Source of the DNA: Bacteroidales bacterium
GTDB taxonomy: Bacteria > Bacteroidota > Bacteroidia > Bacteroidales > Muribaculaceae
Assembly: GCA_014800245.1 (NCBI GenBank)
Contig: JAAVGM010000037.1
Location: forward strand, 1-40,245
Length of the DNA: 40,245 bases
Direction: 5' to 3'
The position numbers and the translations under genes are program-made. Every line of letters begins with the position of its first letter. The first letter of the stretch is position 1. A model generated the notes under the pieces. That model was given only the letters and a program-made list of their open reading frames with translations. It did no database searches and had not been told where the DNA came from. Of this stretch, positions 32,000 through 40,127 are shown one piece after another.

Positions 32000-32908
32000 A
32001 TGGATAATCAGATATTCGCTGCCGATAGATTCTCGGCCTATTTCAAGAAATATGTAGTCGAAAAAAAGACTACTTTCCTTATCAGCGCAGGGATGCTTTT
32101 CATCGCCGCCCTCGCCTTCTGCCTCGGATGGCCCGAAGCAAGAGAGGTCTATTCTCATGATGTCGTGTCTAATTTTGTAGTGATCGGGAATGTTACCGAT
32201 CCCATGTGGGGACCCGAACTAACGTTCTTCACCCTGATGTGGTTTGCTACCACTCTTTATTGCGCCGACTTTTATTCTGTGCTCAGCGGAAAAAAGGAGA
32301 GAATCTCAGTATTCACCTGCCCAGCAAGCAACTTTGAGAAATTCACAACCTATTTCCTTATATATGTAGTGATTCTCCCCCTGATCTTCTTTGCCTCATT
32401 CCTTTTGGCGGATGCAATCAGAGTCTGGGTGTATAGCGGTTCTACTTTCGGAGTGGATTGCGTTCATTACATCGCTCCGAAATATCTCCTTTCGTTCGGT
32501 TGTGCCTCAGAATATTGGCAAACGGAATATTATGCCTCCATTCTTGCAGAGCCGGGAGCGATTGAAAAAATAAAGGAGATGTTCGAGGTCCGCGCAGCAT
32601 TACAGTTCTCATTCTCTCTTTTCGGCGGTCTTCTATTGCAATCGCTCTTAGCGCTCGGTTCGTCAATCTGGACAAAGAAAAGCGGACTGAAGACAATCTG
32701 CTTCGGAATGATATTCGGAATTGTGTCGAGCACACTGTTCTATTGGGGCATGCGTGCATTCTTCGGAAATATCGCGATGGAACCCCGTTTTTCGGAAGGG
32801 ATGTCGTTCTTTTATGTTTGGGATGCAATCGTTCTTGCTGTGATAATCTTCAACTGGATGCTATCCTATGCTCGGTTTAAGGAGTGGGAAGTGATTAAAA
32901 GATGGTGA
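32000..32908 (+). CDS. Membrane protein, probable ABC permease
   Basis: 302 residues with about six predicted membrane helices (FLISAGMLFIAALAFCLGW, FFTLMWFATTLYCADFYSVL, FLIYVVILPLIFFASFLLADAI, GLLLQSLLALGSSIW, ICFGMIFGIVSSTLFYWGM, YVWDAIVLAVIIFNWMLSYA). No signature motif. It starts 12 bases after the ATPase gene and precedes gntR, so it is most likely the membrane half of the transporter. Confidence 0.75.
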   Translation: MDNQIFAADRFSAYFKKYVVEKKTTFLISAGMLFIAALAFCLGWPEAREVYSHDVVSNFVVIGNVTDPMWGPELTFFTLMWFATTLYCADFYSVLSGKKERISVFTCPASNFEKFTTYFLIYVVILPLIFFASFLLADAIRVWVYSGSTFGVDCVHYIAPKYLLSFGCASEYWQTEYYASILAEPGAIEKIKEMFEVRAALQFSFSLFGGLLLQSLLALGSSIWTKKSGLKTICFGMIFGIVSSTLFYWGMRAFFGNIAMEPRFSEGMSFFYVWDAIVLAVIIFNWMLSYARFKEWEVIKRW

Positions 32909-32914
32909 TGAGTT

Positions 32915-33298
32915 ATGGTATTTGAAGAAAGCAATAAAGCCATTTATATCCAGATAGCCGACCGCATCTGCAATGAGATTCTTGATGATCTCTATGCTCC
33001 CGACACGCGCCTCCCTTCCGTGAGGGAATACGCCGCGGATCTGCAAGTGAATGCCAACACCGTGATGCGAAGCTACGACCGCCTTTCGCAAAAAGGGATA
33101 ATCTATAATCGCCGCGGAATCGGTTTCTTCGTATCGGCAGATGCAAAGGTGAAAGTGTTGGCAGAGAAAGGCGAGGAACTTATGGACAGCCGCATATTCG
33201 AGCTGTTCGACCTCCTCTATCATCTCGACATCTCTCCCGACGATCTCCGCGACAAATATTCACGCTATCTTGAGAAAAAGAAAAAGGATTCACAATAG
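32915..33298 (+). CDS. GntR family regulator, YtrA subfamily
   Basis: 127 residues. N-terminal winged helix (AIYIQIADRICNEILDDLYAPDTRLPSVREYAADLQVNANTVMRSYDRLSQKGIIYNRRGIGFFV) and only a short C-terminal helical tail, which defines the YtrA group. It probably represses its own ABC operon through the operator at 31070-31112. It begins six bases after the permease gene. Confidence 0.92.
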   Translation: MVFEESNKAIYIQIADRICNEILDDLYAPDTRLPSVREYAADLQVNANTVMRSYDRLSQKGIIYNRRGIGFFVSADAKVKVLAEKGEELMDSRIFELFDLLYHLDISPDDLRDKYSRYLEKKKKDSQ

Positions 33299-33322
33299 TA
33301 AAACAGTAAAATCAGATTGAAA

Positions 33323-33415
33323 ATGAAAAAGACATCATATATCATCTTCGGCTTTTTAGCCTTCCTCCTTCTCCTTGCGTTTTTCTTCCCTATTATCCTC
33401 TTCAAACCGATATAA
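33323..33415 (+). CDS. 30-residue membrane peptide or truncated gene start
   Basis: MKKTSYIIFGFLAFLLLLAF continues with FFPIILFKPI and then TAA. It is almost entirely one hydrophobic helix after two lysines and lies 24 bases after gntR, in the same operon. After the TAA the same frame stays open for another 43 codons (to 33547; RRFQPPQSRSDLIKRETG...), giving a charged tail. It could be a real micropeptide or a longer membrane protein broken by one stop codon. Confidence 0.45.
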   Translation: MKKTSYIIFGFLAFLLLLAFFFPIILFKPI

Positions 33416-33581
33416 AGGCGATTCCAACCTCCGCAATCGCGCAGTGATTTAATAAAACGCGAGACGGGGTCGACAGCTCAAGACCTCATCACTCGCCATA
33501 TAATTGAGCAGGCGAAAAAACGGCTTTGCAACACATCCGATGATTAAGCATAGTTGCATACGATTTAGGATTCAAAAAACT

Positions 33582-33615
33582 ATCGGCAAGACTCCAAATT
33601 CGGAATCTTGCCGAT
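33582..33615 (-). terminator. Terminator of padC
   Basis: ATCGGCAAGA (33582-33591) pairs with TCTTGCCGAT (33606-33615), extended inward by CTCC/GGAA-type pairs. On the minus strand AGTTTTTTG follows. Confidence 0.8.
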
Positions 33616-33655
33616 GCTGTATTCGGAAAGTGATTATCTTTAGTTATTCTTTCGG

Positions 33656-34159
33656 TTACTTATCCTCAGTGAATGACAATTTTCCGCTTACAATATCATC
33701 CACCATTCCATCGTAAGGAGCCTGAGAGATTACTTTCTCATTATTGGCTCCCTCATTCTTCTGGAAGAAAATCTCGCCAAATTCCGGTACGACATACTTG
33801 GGATAAGTCTCATATTTCTCACGGCTCTCCTCCATCAAAGGAATGTGCTCATTTTGATAGCAGACCGTGATTTCAGGATGTTCCCTAACCCATTTCGGGA
33901 AGAAGATAACACCGTGAAGTTTATTCTCCCTTGGCATAAAGTTTAGACTCACATCCGTGCCCGTAGGCTCTGTCCAGGATACCTTATAGACACCATCGGT
34001 CAGCTTGACGATATCAGCTTTCTGATCGCGCACCCAGCGTCCTCCAACCATACCGCTGTGGATACGATAATCGACAGTATTTTCATTTTTTACGTAGAAC
34101 TCATACATCCAACCATTTGCATAAGTATAAATAAAGTGTGATCCAATGAAATTTTCCAT
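33656..34159 (-). CDS. padC: Phenolic acid decarboxylase
   Basis: 167 residues, the standard PadC/PDC size. It decarboxylates ferulic, p-coumaric and caffeic acids to vinylphenols without a cofactor. Strong family text throughout: [39 protein letters not shown] (including the active-site Arg and Tyr region), [41 protein letters not shown]. It lies downstream of an AraC-type regulator and a MATE pump. The 140-base upstream gap holds tandem direct repeats. Confidence 0.96.
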   Translation of the reverse strand: MENFIGSHFIYTYANGWMYEFYVKNENTVDYRIHSGMVGGRWVRDQKADIVKLTDGVYKVSWTEPTGTDVSLNFMPRENKLHGVIFFPKWVREHPEITVCYQNEHIPLMEESREKYETYPKYVVPEFGEIFFQKNEGANNEKVISQAPYDGMVDDIVSGKLSFTEDK

Positions 34160-34258
34160 AATATTTTGTTTTTATCTTTATTTTAGTTTTATTAGTGATA
34201 ACCATTTAATCAATCATCACTTATAAAACGATCGAAACATTATGGAGGTTTTATTTTT

Positions 34259-34298
34259 ATTGTGCTTTACGGCTCAAATCATTGTGCTGTATGGCTCA
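34259..34298 (-). promoter_or_regulatory. Direct-repeat operator upstream of padC
   Basis: Two 18-bp copies, ATTGTGCTTTACGGCTCA (34259-34276) and ATTGTGCTGTATGGCTCA (34281-34298), repeat at 22-bp intervals (two helical turns), as AraC-family sites often do. About 16 bases downstream on the minus strand is TAATGTTTCG (34242-34233), a degenerate -7 box. The proximal copy would thus cover the -33 region. Confidence 0.6.
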
Positions 34299-34299
34299 T

Positions 34300-35163
34300 T
34301 TATATCAGACTTTTTCTTATCACTTCTGCATCACGATTTTGAATGCGTGTTTCTGTCGGAGTAAACCCGAAATGCTCACGATATGCCTTTGAAAAATGGG
34401 AAAAATTTTTAAATCCGACTTCCGCCATAACTTGTTTCACGTTTTTCTCTGTGGAAAGCAACATATAATGGGCAGCATAAAGGCGACGTCTTATAAGCCA
34501 TGCACGTGGCGAAAGATTGCTTATCTTTTTGAAATCACGTTTGAAGGAGGCAAGACTTCGACCTGTGTAATGGGCTATCTGCTCTATTGAAAGATCATAC
34601 ATGTAGTTCTTTTCCATGAAGTCAATTATGTCAATTCTCCATCTGGCTGTAAAATCAAAAAGGGAAGCATAGGCATTCTCATCATTCTGAAGAACTAACT
34701 TCACGGCTTCGAAAACCTTTATTGTCAGCCAATCGCTATCAGGGCGAACTCCGGCTTCATAATAAGGCTTAAATGAATCGAATAGACTTGACACCTTCGG
34801 AGAGGCAGGTATCGCGGTAATGCTTTGTCGCTTTCCCATCTTCTTCTTAGGCAAATCATCCTCACGCAATGTCTTGTAGAAATCGAAAAGGATGTTGCGA
34901 GGAAAGAAAAGGACTATTGATAGATGATACCCGACATCATCCGAAGGTCTCTGCACAAGCATGGTGCGATGATCTTTTCTCACAAACACACATTCCTTCT
35001 CCTTTATCATTGTTTTCTTGACACCATCCACGAGCACTTCCATGCTTCCGCGCGCGACATAGACAATCGCGTGCTCGCTAACATCAAGGTAACTCTCCCC
35101 TGTCATTTCATGATAGCAAGGAGTCATGATATCTTCCGTGGTCAGATTAATGGTGTTCGACAT
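34300..35163 (-). CDS. AraC family transcriptional regulator
   Basis: 287 residues. N-terminal cupin-like effector domain (YLDVSEHAIVYVARGSMEVLVDG). C-terminal double helix-turn-helix: LSIEQIAHYTGRSLASFKRDFKKISNLSPRAWLIRRRLYAAHYML and VKQVMAEVGFKNFSHFSKAYREHFGFTPTETR. It probably activates padC (via 34259-34298) in response to a phenolic acid or related signal; the ligand is inferred. It has its own -7 box at 35186. Confidence 0.9.
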   Translation of the reverse strand: MSNTINLTTEDIMTPCYHEMTGESYLDVSEHAIVYVARGSMEVLVDGVKKTMIKEKECVFVRKDHRTMLVQRPSDDVGYHLSIVLFFPRNILFDFYKTLREDDLPKKKMGKRQSITAIPASPKVSSLFDSFKPYYEAGVRPDSDWLTIKVFEAVKLVLQNDENAYASLFDFTARWRIDIIDFMEKNYMYDLSIEQIAHYTGRSLASFKRDFKKISNLSPRAWLIRRRLYAAHYMLLSTEKNVKQVMAEVGFKNFSHFSKAYREHFGFTPTETRIQNRDAEVIRKSLI

Positions 35164-35185
35164 AAGCTTTTCTTTATTGATTGTG

Positions 35186-35193
35186 CAAAGGTA
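35186..35193 (-). promoter_or_regulatory. -7 box of the araC-type gene
   Basis: TACCTTTG on the minus strand, 23 bases before the ATG, in the short gap after the MATE gene. No TTTG -33 is evident. Confidence 0.5.
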
Positions 35194-35202
35194 ATAAAAA
35201 TA

Positions 35203-36561
35203 TTAAGCAGTAGCGTAATTCCTCCTCTTTAAAAGGAATACAGCTACAATCACAAGGCTGGTGATGAATTCTGCCACAGGAATAGCAAGCCAAAGCCCTT
35301 CATTGCCTATCAATCCCGGAAGGAATAGAAATGAAGGAACAAGAAGCACGATGCCTCGGAGCAAGGTATAGACTATCGAGATCCCAGCCTTTTCAAGACT
35401 TTGATAATATCCGATAAATGTGATGTTGAGTGCGAAGAAAATAGAGCAAAGAGCAAAAAAAGGGAGTCCGTGACTGGCAATGCCAAATGCTGGTTCGGAG
35501 GGAGAAAGAAAGGCAAGAACAATACCCTTTGAACCGATAGCAAGTCCGGCCGCAACAGCCACACCGCAAACAAGCGCAGTGAATAAGGCCACTTTCAATG
35601 TTCTGGCCACCCTATCGCCATTATGCGCACCATAATTGAAACTTATAATTGGCTGAGCCGATTGAGCCACTGCATTCGCCATTGAGAAGACCACTGGAAA
35701 GAGATAGCAGGCAATTGAATAAGCCGCAACCCCTTGCTCGCCAAGCCGAGACATGAACATATAGTTGCCTGTAATCATCATTACACTCATAGCAATTTCA
35801 GTGAGAAAGGTGGCAAAGCCTATCTTTATCATGTACCCTGCATTGCGGAGACTGAGCATTAGGCTCTTGGCCGACATTTTCAGGCGATAGAATTTCAATG
35901 TGGATGAAAACCCAAAGAAATAGATAAGGGCCATCAAGCCGCCTATAACGCAGCTGATCGAAGTAGCCACCGCTGCTCCCTTCACCCCCATTCCTATCGG
36001 GAAAATCATGATATAGTCCAGTATAATGTTGATAACTGCTGGAATAGCCTGACACCACATTGCATATTTAGGTGATCCATCAAGGCGTATAAGCATCATC
36101 CCGATACACTGGATCATGACAAAGAGCAACGCTGGAGCAAGAAATAGCATATAGTTTAAGGCATTCCCTTTCAATTGGTCGCTACATCCGAGAATCCCTA
36201 ATGTCCACTCAGGAGCGGTGACAATAATCACCACCATTATCAACGCAAGCAACGTGCTTGCGAGGAAGCTCTGTGTCAGGATGATATTTGCCCCTCTCTC
36301 ATTCCCTTCCGAAAGCTTTATACTTGCTATCACAGAAGCTCCGATTCCGAACATCAGCCCGATTCCGGTGGCAATCATATAGGTCGGAGCTACGATATTC
36401 ACCGATGCAATTCCATCGGCCCCCACTCCATGACCGACAAACATACCGTCGATCACTGTAATCAGCGATGTGAATATCATTCCTATCAAGGTTGGGAAGA
36501 ATAGGGCACGAAAGAGAGGTCCTATCTTCATGGTGCCAAAATCAAGTTTGTCTCTATTCAT
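35203..36561 (-). CDS. MATE family efflux transporter
   Basis: 452 residues with 12 predicted membrane helices in two MatE halves. It begins GTMKIGPLFRALFFPTLIGMIFTSLITVIDGMFVGHGVGADGIASVNI (typical MATE N-terminus), and the second half has GYMIKIGFATFLTEIAMSVMMITGNYMF and AVAQSAQPIISFNYGA. It exports drugs or organic cations by Na+ or H+ antiport. It lies beside araC and padC, so it may expel phenolic compounds or their products. Its 5' leader contains a terminator hairpin. Confidence 0.92.
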   Translation of the reverse strand: MNRDKLDFGTMKIGPLFRALFFPTLIGMIFTSLITVIDGMFVGHGVGADGIASVNIVAPTYMIATGIGLMFGIGASVIASIKLSEGNERGANIILTQSFLASTLLALIMVVIIVTAPEWTLGILGCSDQLKGNALNYMLFLAPALLFVMIQCIGMMLIRLDGSPKYAMWCQAIPAVINIILDYIMIFPIGMGVKGAAVATSISCVIGGLMALIYFFGFSSTLKFYRLKMSAKSLMLSLRNAGYMIKIGFATFLTEIAMSVMMITGNYMFMSRLGEQGVAAYSIACYLFPVVFSMANAVAQSAQPIISFNYGAHNGDRVARTLKVALFTALVCGVAVAAGLAIGSKGIVLAFLSPSEPAFGIASHGLPFFALCSIFFALNITFIGYYQSLEKAGISIVYTLLRGIVLLVPSFLFLPGLIGNEGLWLAIPVAEFITSLVIVAVFLLKRRNYATA

Positions 36562-36590
36562 ATTTCTTTATATTTTATTTTTTTATGGGT

Positions 36591-36643
36591 ATACAAAAAA
36601 GACTGGATAAGATGTAACCGGGCGCACCCGACATCTTATCCAG
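36591..36643 (-). terminator. Terminator hairpin in the MATE 5' leader (possible attenuator)
   Basis: CTGGATAAGATGT (36603-36615) pairs perfectly with ACATCTTATCCAG (36631-36643). CGGG/CCCG pairs lie inside the loop. On the minus strand TCTTTTTTG follows. It lies after the MATE promoter and before its ATG (36561), so full transcripts must read through it. Confidence 0.8.
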
Positions 36644-36681
36644 CCATATAGTTCCGACTATCAGCCCTCCGATGAACTCTG

Positions 36682-36713
36682 CAAAATTAGTAATTTTTCG
36701 GTGAAAATGCAAA
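36682..36713 (-). promoter_or_regulatory. Promoter of the MATE gene
   Basis: On the minus strand TTTG (36713-36710), 20 bases, TAATTTTG (36689-36682): an exact consensus match. Predicted start near 36676, giving a leader of about 115 bases. Confidence 0.75.
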
Positions 36714-36743
36714 TTACATTTCGTACATATTCTGGCGTACAAT

Positions 36744-36759
36744 TGTCCATTTACGGACA
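36744..36759. promoter_or_regulatory. Possible enhancer-binding site upstream of the efflux operon
   Basis: TGTCC-ATTTAC-GGACA, a 5-bp inverted repeat about 45 bases upstream of the -24 element at 36804. Two CGTAC words lie just before it (36722 and 36736). The role is inferred from position. Confidence 0.35.
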
Positions 36760-36803
36760 CCCCATTAGCAATATCACTATTGATTATCAATCACTTTCAT
36801 TTC

Positions 36804-36818
36804 TGGCACAGCTATTGT
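36804..36818 (+). promoter_or_regulatory. Sigma-54 type promoter of the efflux operon
   Basis: TGGCAC-AGCTA-TTGT matches the -24/-12 form TGGCAC-N5-TTGC at exact spacing, with one mismatch. Predicted start near 36829, 20 bases before the adaptor ATG. No TTTG/TAnnTTTG pair is present on this strand. Confidence 0.5.
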
Positions 36819-36848
36819 CATCTTTTTTTGCATAATAACCACAAAGAT

Positions 36849-38093
36849 ATGGATAGAGAATTGACCAAACAGGAGAAAAGGAGGGAAAAACAACGAAAAT
36901 GGTTACGCATCGGGAGCATTGTGTTCGGTTTCGTCTTTATTATGGGATGTCTGTATCATTTCATTGATTCCGGGATAGATGGAACCGGGATAAGGACAGG
37001 TCGAGCCGAACAAGGTGTAATAGAAAGTTGCATTACGGGTACAGGAAAGATTGTACCGCTATACGAGCAGACGATTGTTTCCCCGGTAGCCACCCGAATC
37101 CTTGAGGTCTACTGCAATGAAGGCGACCACGTAGCTTCCGGACAATCACTTCTTCGTCTCGACCTACAGACTGCTCAGACCGACCTCCAAAGAAAAGCAG
37201 ATGAAGTGAGCATGAGGAGGAATGAGATAGAACAGACTGCCCTAAGTTCTGCTACATATCTCACTGACATTGAAATGAAGATAAAGACCAAAGAGATGGC
37301 GGTTAATCATCTAATGGAGGAGGTAAATAATGAACGTCGCATGGATAGCATAGGAAGCGGAACAGGCGACCGTATAAGGGAAGCGGAACTCGCCTACTCC
37401 ACCGGTATCCTCGAACTCCAACAGTTGAAGACTCAACTTGCAAATGAAAGGAAATCACATGCCGCTTCGCTCAGATCCAAGGAACTGGAAGGAAGCATCA
37501 CGGAAAGAGACTTGAAGGAGATGGAACGCACTATTGAAGACGCCCGAGTACGTGCTCCAAGAAATGGAACGGTTACATATCTCAACAAAGGAATCGGCAC
37601 AAGTATTTCCCAGGGAGAGAAGTTAGCGGTGATTTCAGATCTTTCTCATTTTAAGATCAATGGAGAAATAGCGGAAAGCTTTGTAAACAGATTGGCTCCG
37701 GGACAAAAGGTAAATGTGAGAATCGGGAAAGAAACTATCCACGGGCACATTGCCTCCATCTCCCCTCAAAGTCATGCTGGAGTGGTGGATTTCATTGTGT
37801 TGCTCGATGATGATATGTCCCCTCTCCTCCGCTCCGGCTTGAAAGCGGAATTGAATATTGTGTATGACCTGCGCGACAATGTGATTAGGATTCCAAACGG
37901 TAGTTATTTCTCCGGACCGGGCACCTATAATCTCTTTGTAAAAACGGAAGATAAAGTGCTTGAAAAGCGATCGGTGCTGTTAGGAGATAGTAATTTCGAT
38001 TATGTCGAAGTCAAATCAGGATTGCGCAAAGGGGAGAAAGTTGTCATTACAGATATGAGTTCATATAATAACAATATTATACATTTGAAATAA
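36849..38093 (+). CDS. Periplasmic adaptor of an ABC efflux pump (MacA/HlyD type)
   Basis: 414 residues from the ATG at 36849; an in-frame ATG at 36780 would put the sigma-54-like promoter inside the gene. A basic N-terminus is followed by one membrane helix (IGSIVFGFVFIMGCLYHFI). Then a lipoyl half-motif (IVSPVATRILEVYCNEGDHVASGQSLLRLD), a coiled-coil hairpin (about residues 100-220), the second lipoyl half (RVRAPRNGTVTYLNKGIGTSISQGEKLAVI), and beta-barrel/MP domains. It links the inner-membrane ABC pump to an outer-membrane channel. First gene of the operon. Confidence 0.88.
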   Translation: MDRELTKQEKRREKQRKWLRIGSIVFGFVFIMGCLYHFIDSGIDGTGIRTGRAEQGVIESCITGTGKIVPLYEQTIVSPVATRILEVYCNEGDHVASGQSLLRLDLQTAQTDLQRKADEVSMRRNEIEQTALSSATYLTDIEMKIKTKEMAVNHLMEEVNNERRMDSIGSGTGDRIREAELAYSTGILELQQLKTQLANERKSHAASLRSKELEGSITERDLKEMERTIEDARVRAPRNGTVTYLNKGIGTSISQGEKLAVISDLSHFKINGEIAESFVNRLAPGQKVNVRIGKETIHGHIASISPQSHAGVVDFIVLLDDDMSPLLRSGLKAELNIVYDLRDNVIRIPNGSYFSGPGTYNLFVKTEDKVLEKRSVLLGDSNFDYVEVKSGLRKGEKVVITDMSSYNNNIIHLK

Positions 38094-38103
38094 AATTTAC
38101 CAT

Positions 38104-38784
38104 ATGAAGAATATTATTACACTTAAAAATGTTAGCAAGGTCTATCGCACCAAGGATATTGAGACCCTTGCATTGGAAAATGTCAATCTCCAAATCAAGG
38201 AAGGTGAGTTTGTAAGCATAATGGGTCCGTCGGGATGTGGAAAATCCACTCTTCTCAACATCATCGGGTTGCTTGACAACCCTTCTGAAGGGAGCGTGGA
38301 CATTCTGGACACCGCCACAGCAAAGATGAAAGATAACGAACTTTCACATTTCCGGAATATAAATCTTGGATTTGTGTTCCAAAGTTTTCATCTCATCCCC
38401 TCTTTGAATGTGAAAGATAACGTCGCCCTCCCTTTAAGCTACCGGAAAGGGATAAGCCGTCGAGTAATGGAGGAGAAGGCGATAGAGGTATTGACCCGTC
38501 TTGGATTGAGCAATAGAATGAAACATACTCCCGGACAATTATCAGGCGGTCAATGCCAGCGCGTTGCCATAGCAAGAGCTATCATAGGAAATCCACGGAT
38601 AATACTTGCCGATGAGCCTACCGGAAATCTTGATTCCAAGATGGGCCAGGAAGTGATGGATATTCTTCATAAACTCAATAAGGAGGATGGACGCACCATA
38701 GTTATGGTGACCCACAACGAACATCAGGCTCGATCCACTGATCGGATCATCCGCTTCTTCGACGGCCGTCAAGTTGAGGGATAA
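38104..38784 (+). CDS. ABC transporter ATP-binding protein (MacB/LolD type)
   Basis: 226 residues. The Walker A motif MGPSGCGKSTLLN begins near residue 40, the signature LSGGQCQRVAIARAI at about 140, Walker B IILADEPTGNLDS, the switch VTHN. The layout and size match LolD/MacB-type ATPases that power mechanotransmission pumps. It begins 10 bases after the adaptor gene. Confidence 0.95.
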   Translation: MKNIITLKNVSKVYRTKDIETLALENVNLQIKEGEFVSIMGPSGCGKSTLLNIIGLLDNPSEGSVDILDTATAKMKDNELSHFRNINLGFVFQSFHLIPSLNVKDNVALPLSYRKGISRRVMEEKAIEVLTRLGLSNRMKHTPGQLSGGQCQRVAIARAIIGNPRIILADEPTGNLDSKMGQEVMDILHKLNKEDGRTIVMVTHNEHQARSTDRIIRFFDGRQVEG

Positions 38785-38857
38785 CTCATCTCCTCTCTGA
38801 CAGCGCAATGCTATGAGTGAATGACTAACCCAATTTAGAATCTAACTACATTCAGAA

Positions 38858-40126
38858 ATGAAATATTTAAAACAGATATATTACGAAATGCTCCATCAGA
38901 AAATGATGACCTGGGTCTCAATTACCGGAACAGCCCTTGCCATCTTCCTGGTGATGGTGTTTTATCTCGTGGATAGGCTCGGGACAGTAGAGGTTGCGCC
39001 GGAATCCAATAGAGGTCGCATTTTATTAGGGACTTTTATTGATATTGCGATTGAAGAATCAGGAGAGGCATCCGGAGGGCTATCACATCGCATGGCAAAC
39101 CAACTTTATCATAATCTCAAAGGAGTGGAACGTGAATCATATACGTCGTGGAATTCCGACAAAAAGGATATATCGATCAAAGGAGGAGAATCCTTCTCAA
39201 TAAGTGTAAAAATGGTTGACAATGAATTCTGGAATATATACGATTTCTCTTTCATCGATGGAAAACCATTTAGCAAGAATGATATAGATTCCAGGCTAAA
39301 CAAAATCATCTTGACACGCAGTGTGGCCCGGAAAATATTTGGTGAAGAAAAAGTTTCCGGTCGGGAAATTCTCCTTGGAATGATACCTTTTACAGTCTGT
39401 GGCGTGGTGAAAGATACGAACCCTTTATTAGCAACCAGCTACGCACTGGCATATATCCCATATTACCCGGAAAAATCTGGTTATTCAGAGATATGGGATG
39501 AATGGTTAGGCCATACTCAAGTTATTTTGCTTCCAAAGCACGGGATGGATGAGAATTTAATTAGGCAAGAAGTAAAAGACCGATATAAACGCCTTCAAAT
39601 AAAGGGTGAAAAGGAAGGTTATACATTGACATATCGCCACCAACCCTACAATATAGAGACCACTTCAAGAGGAATATATTCGGGGCGAGATCCTGAAAAA
39701 GAAGACCCCAAAAAATGGATGATCTATACTCTTCTCATTCTCGTGCCGGCAATAAATCTTAGCAGCATGACAAGAAGCCGTCTGCGCCACCGCGTGAGTG
39801 AAATCGGAGTGCTTCGTGCATTTGGAGCGAGCAAAAGTTCTATTCTCATACAAGTTTTGATTGAGAATTTCATTATCACAATTTTCGGAGGAATTTTAGG
39901 CCTTGTGCTTTGCTTCATCTTCATGGTTTCATTCTCCCATCTGTTCTTTTCGTTCGGAACCAATTTAGATGGATACATCACCCCCGACCTCAACATGATT
40001 TTCACTTGGAGAGCATTTCTGACAGCTCTTGTATTATGCTGCATACTCAATCTCATTAGTGCATTCATACCATCATGGAAAGCATCGCGCATTTCTCCTG
40101 CGGACGCTATCAGGAAAGTGAAATAA
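38858..40126 (+). CDS. ABC transporter permease (MacB/FtsX type)
   Basis: 422 residues. One N-terminal helix (MMTWVSITGTALAIFLVMVFYLV), a large periplasmic MacB_PCD domain (about residues 45-285), then the FtsX domain with three helices (WMIYTLLILVPAINLSSM, VLIENFIITIFGGILGLVLCFIFMV, FLTALVLCCILNLISAFIPSW). The usual text RHRVSEIGVLRAFGASKSSI precedes the second helix. It ends PADAIRKVK. The gene is complete, and the repeat R4 begins right after its stop. Further permease or TolC genes may lie outside the window. Confidence 0.92.
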   Translation: MKYLKQIYYEMLHQKMMTWVSITGTALAIFLVMVFYLVDRLGTVEVAPESNRGRILLGTFIDIAIEESGEASGGLSHRMANQLYHNLKGVERESYTSWNSDKKDISIKGGESFSISVKMVDNEFWNIYDFSFIDGKPFSKNDIDSRLNKIILTRSVARKIFGEEKVSGREILLGMIPFTVCGVVKDTNPLLATSYALAYIPYYPEKSGYSEIWDEWLGHTQVILLPKHGMDENLIRQEVKDRYKRLQIKGEKEGYTLTYRHQPYNIETTSRGIYSGRDPEKEDPKKWMIYTLLILVPAINLSSMTRSRLRHRVSEIGVLRAFGASKSSILIQVLIENFIITIFGGILGLVLCFIFMVSFSHLFFSFGTNLDGYITPDLNMIFTWRAFLTALVLCCILNLISAFIPSWKASRISPADAIRKVK

Positions 40127-40127
40127 T

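Noticed and set aside
36575-36790. 71-codon minus-strand frame upstream of the MATE gene
   Set aside because: It covers the MATE promoter and the leader terminator, so it cannot be expressed from that promoter.
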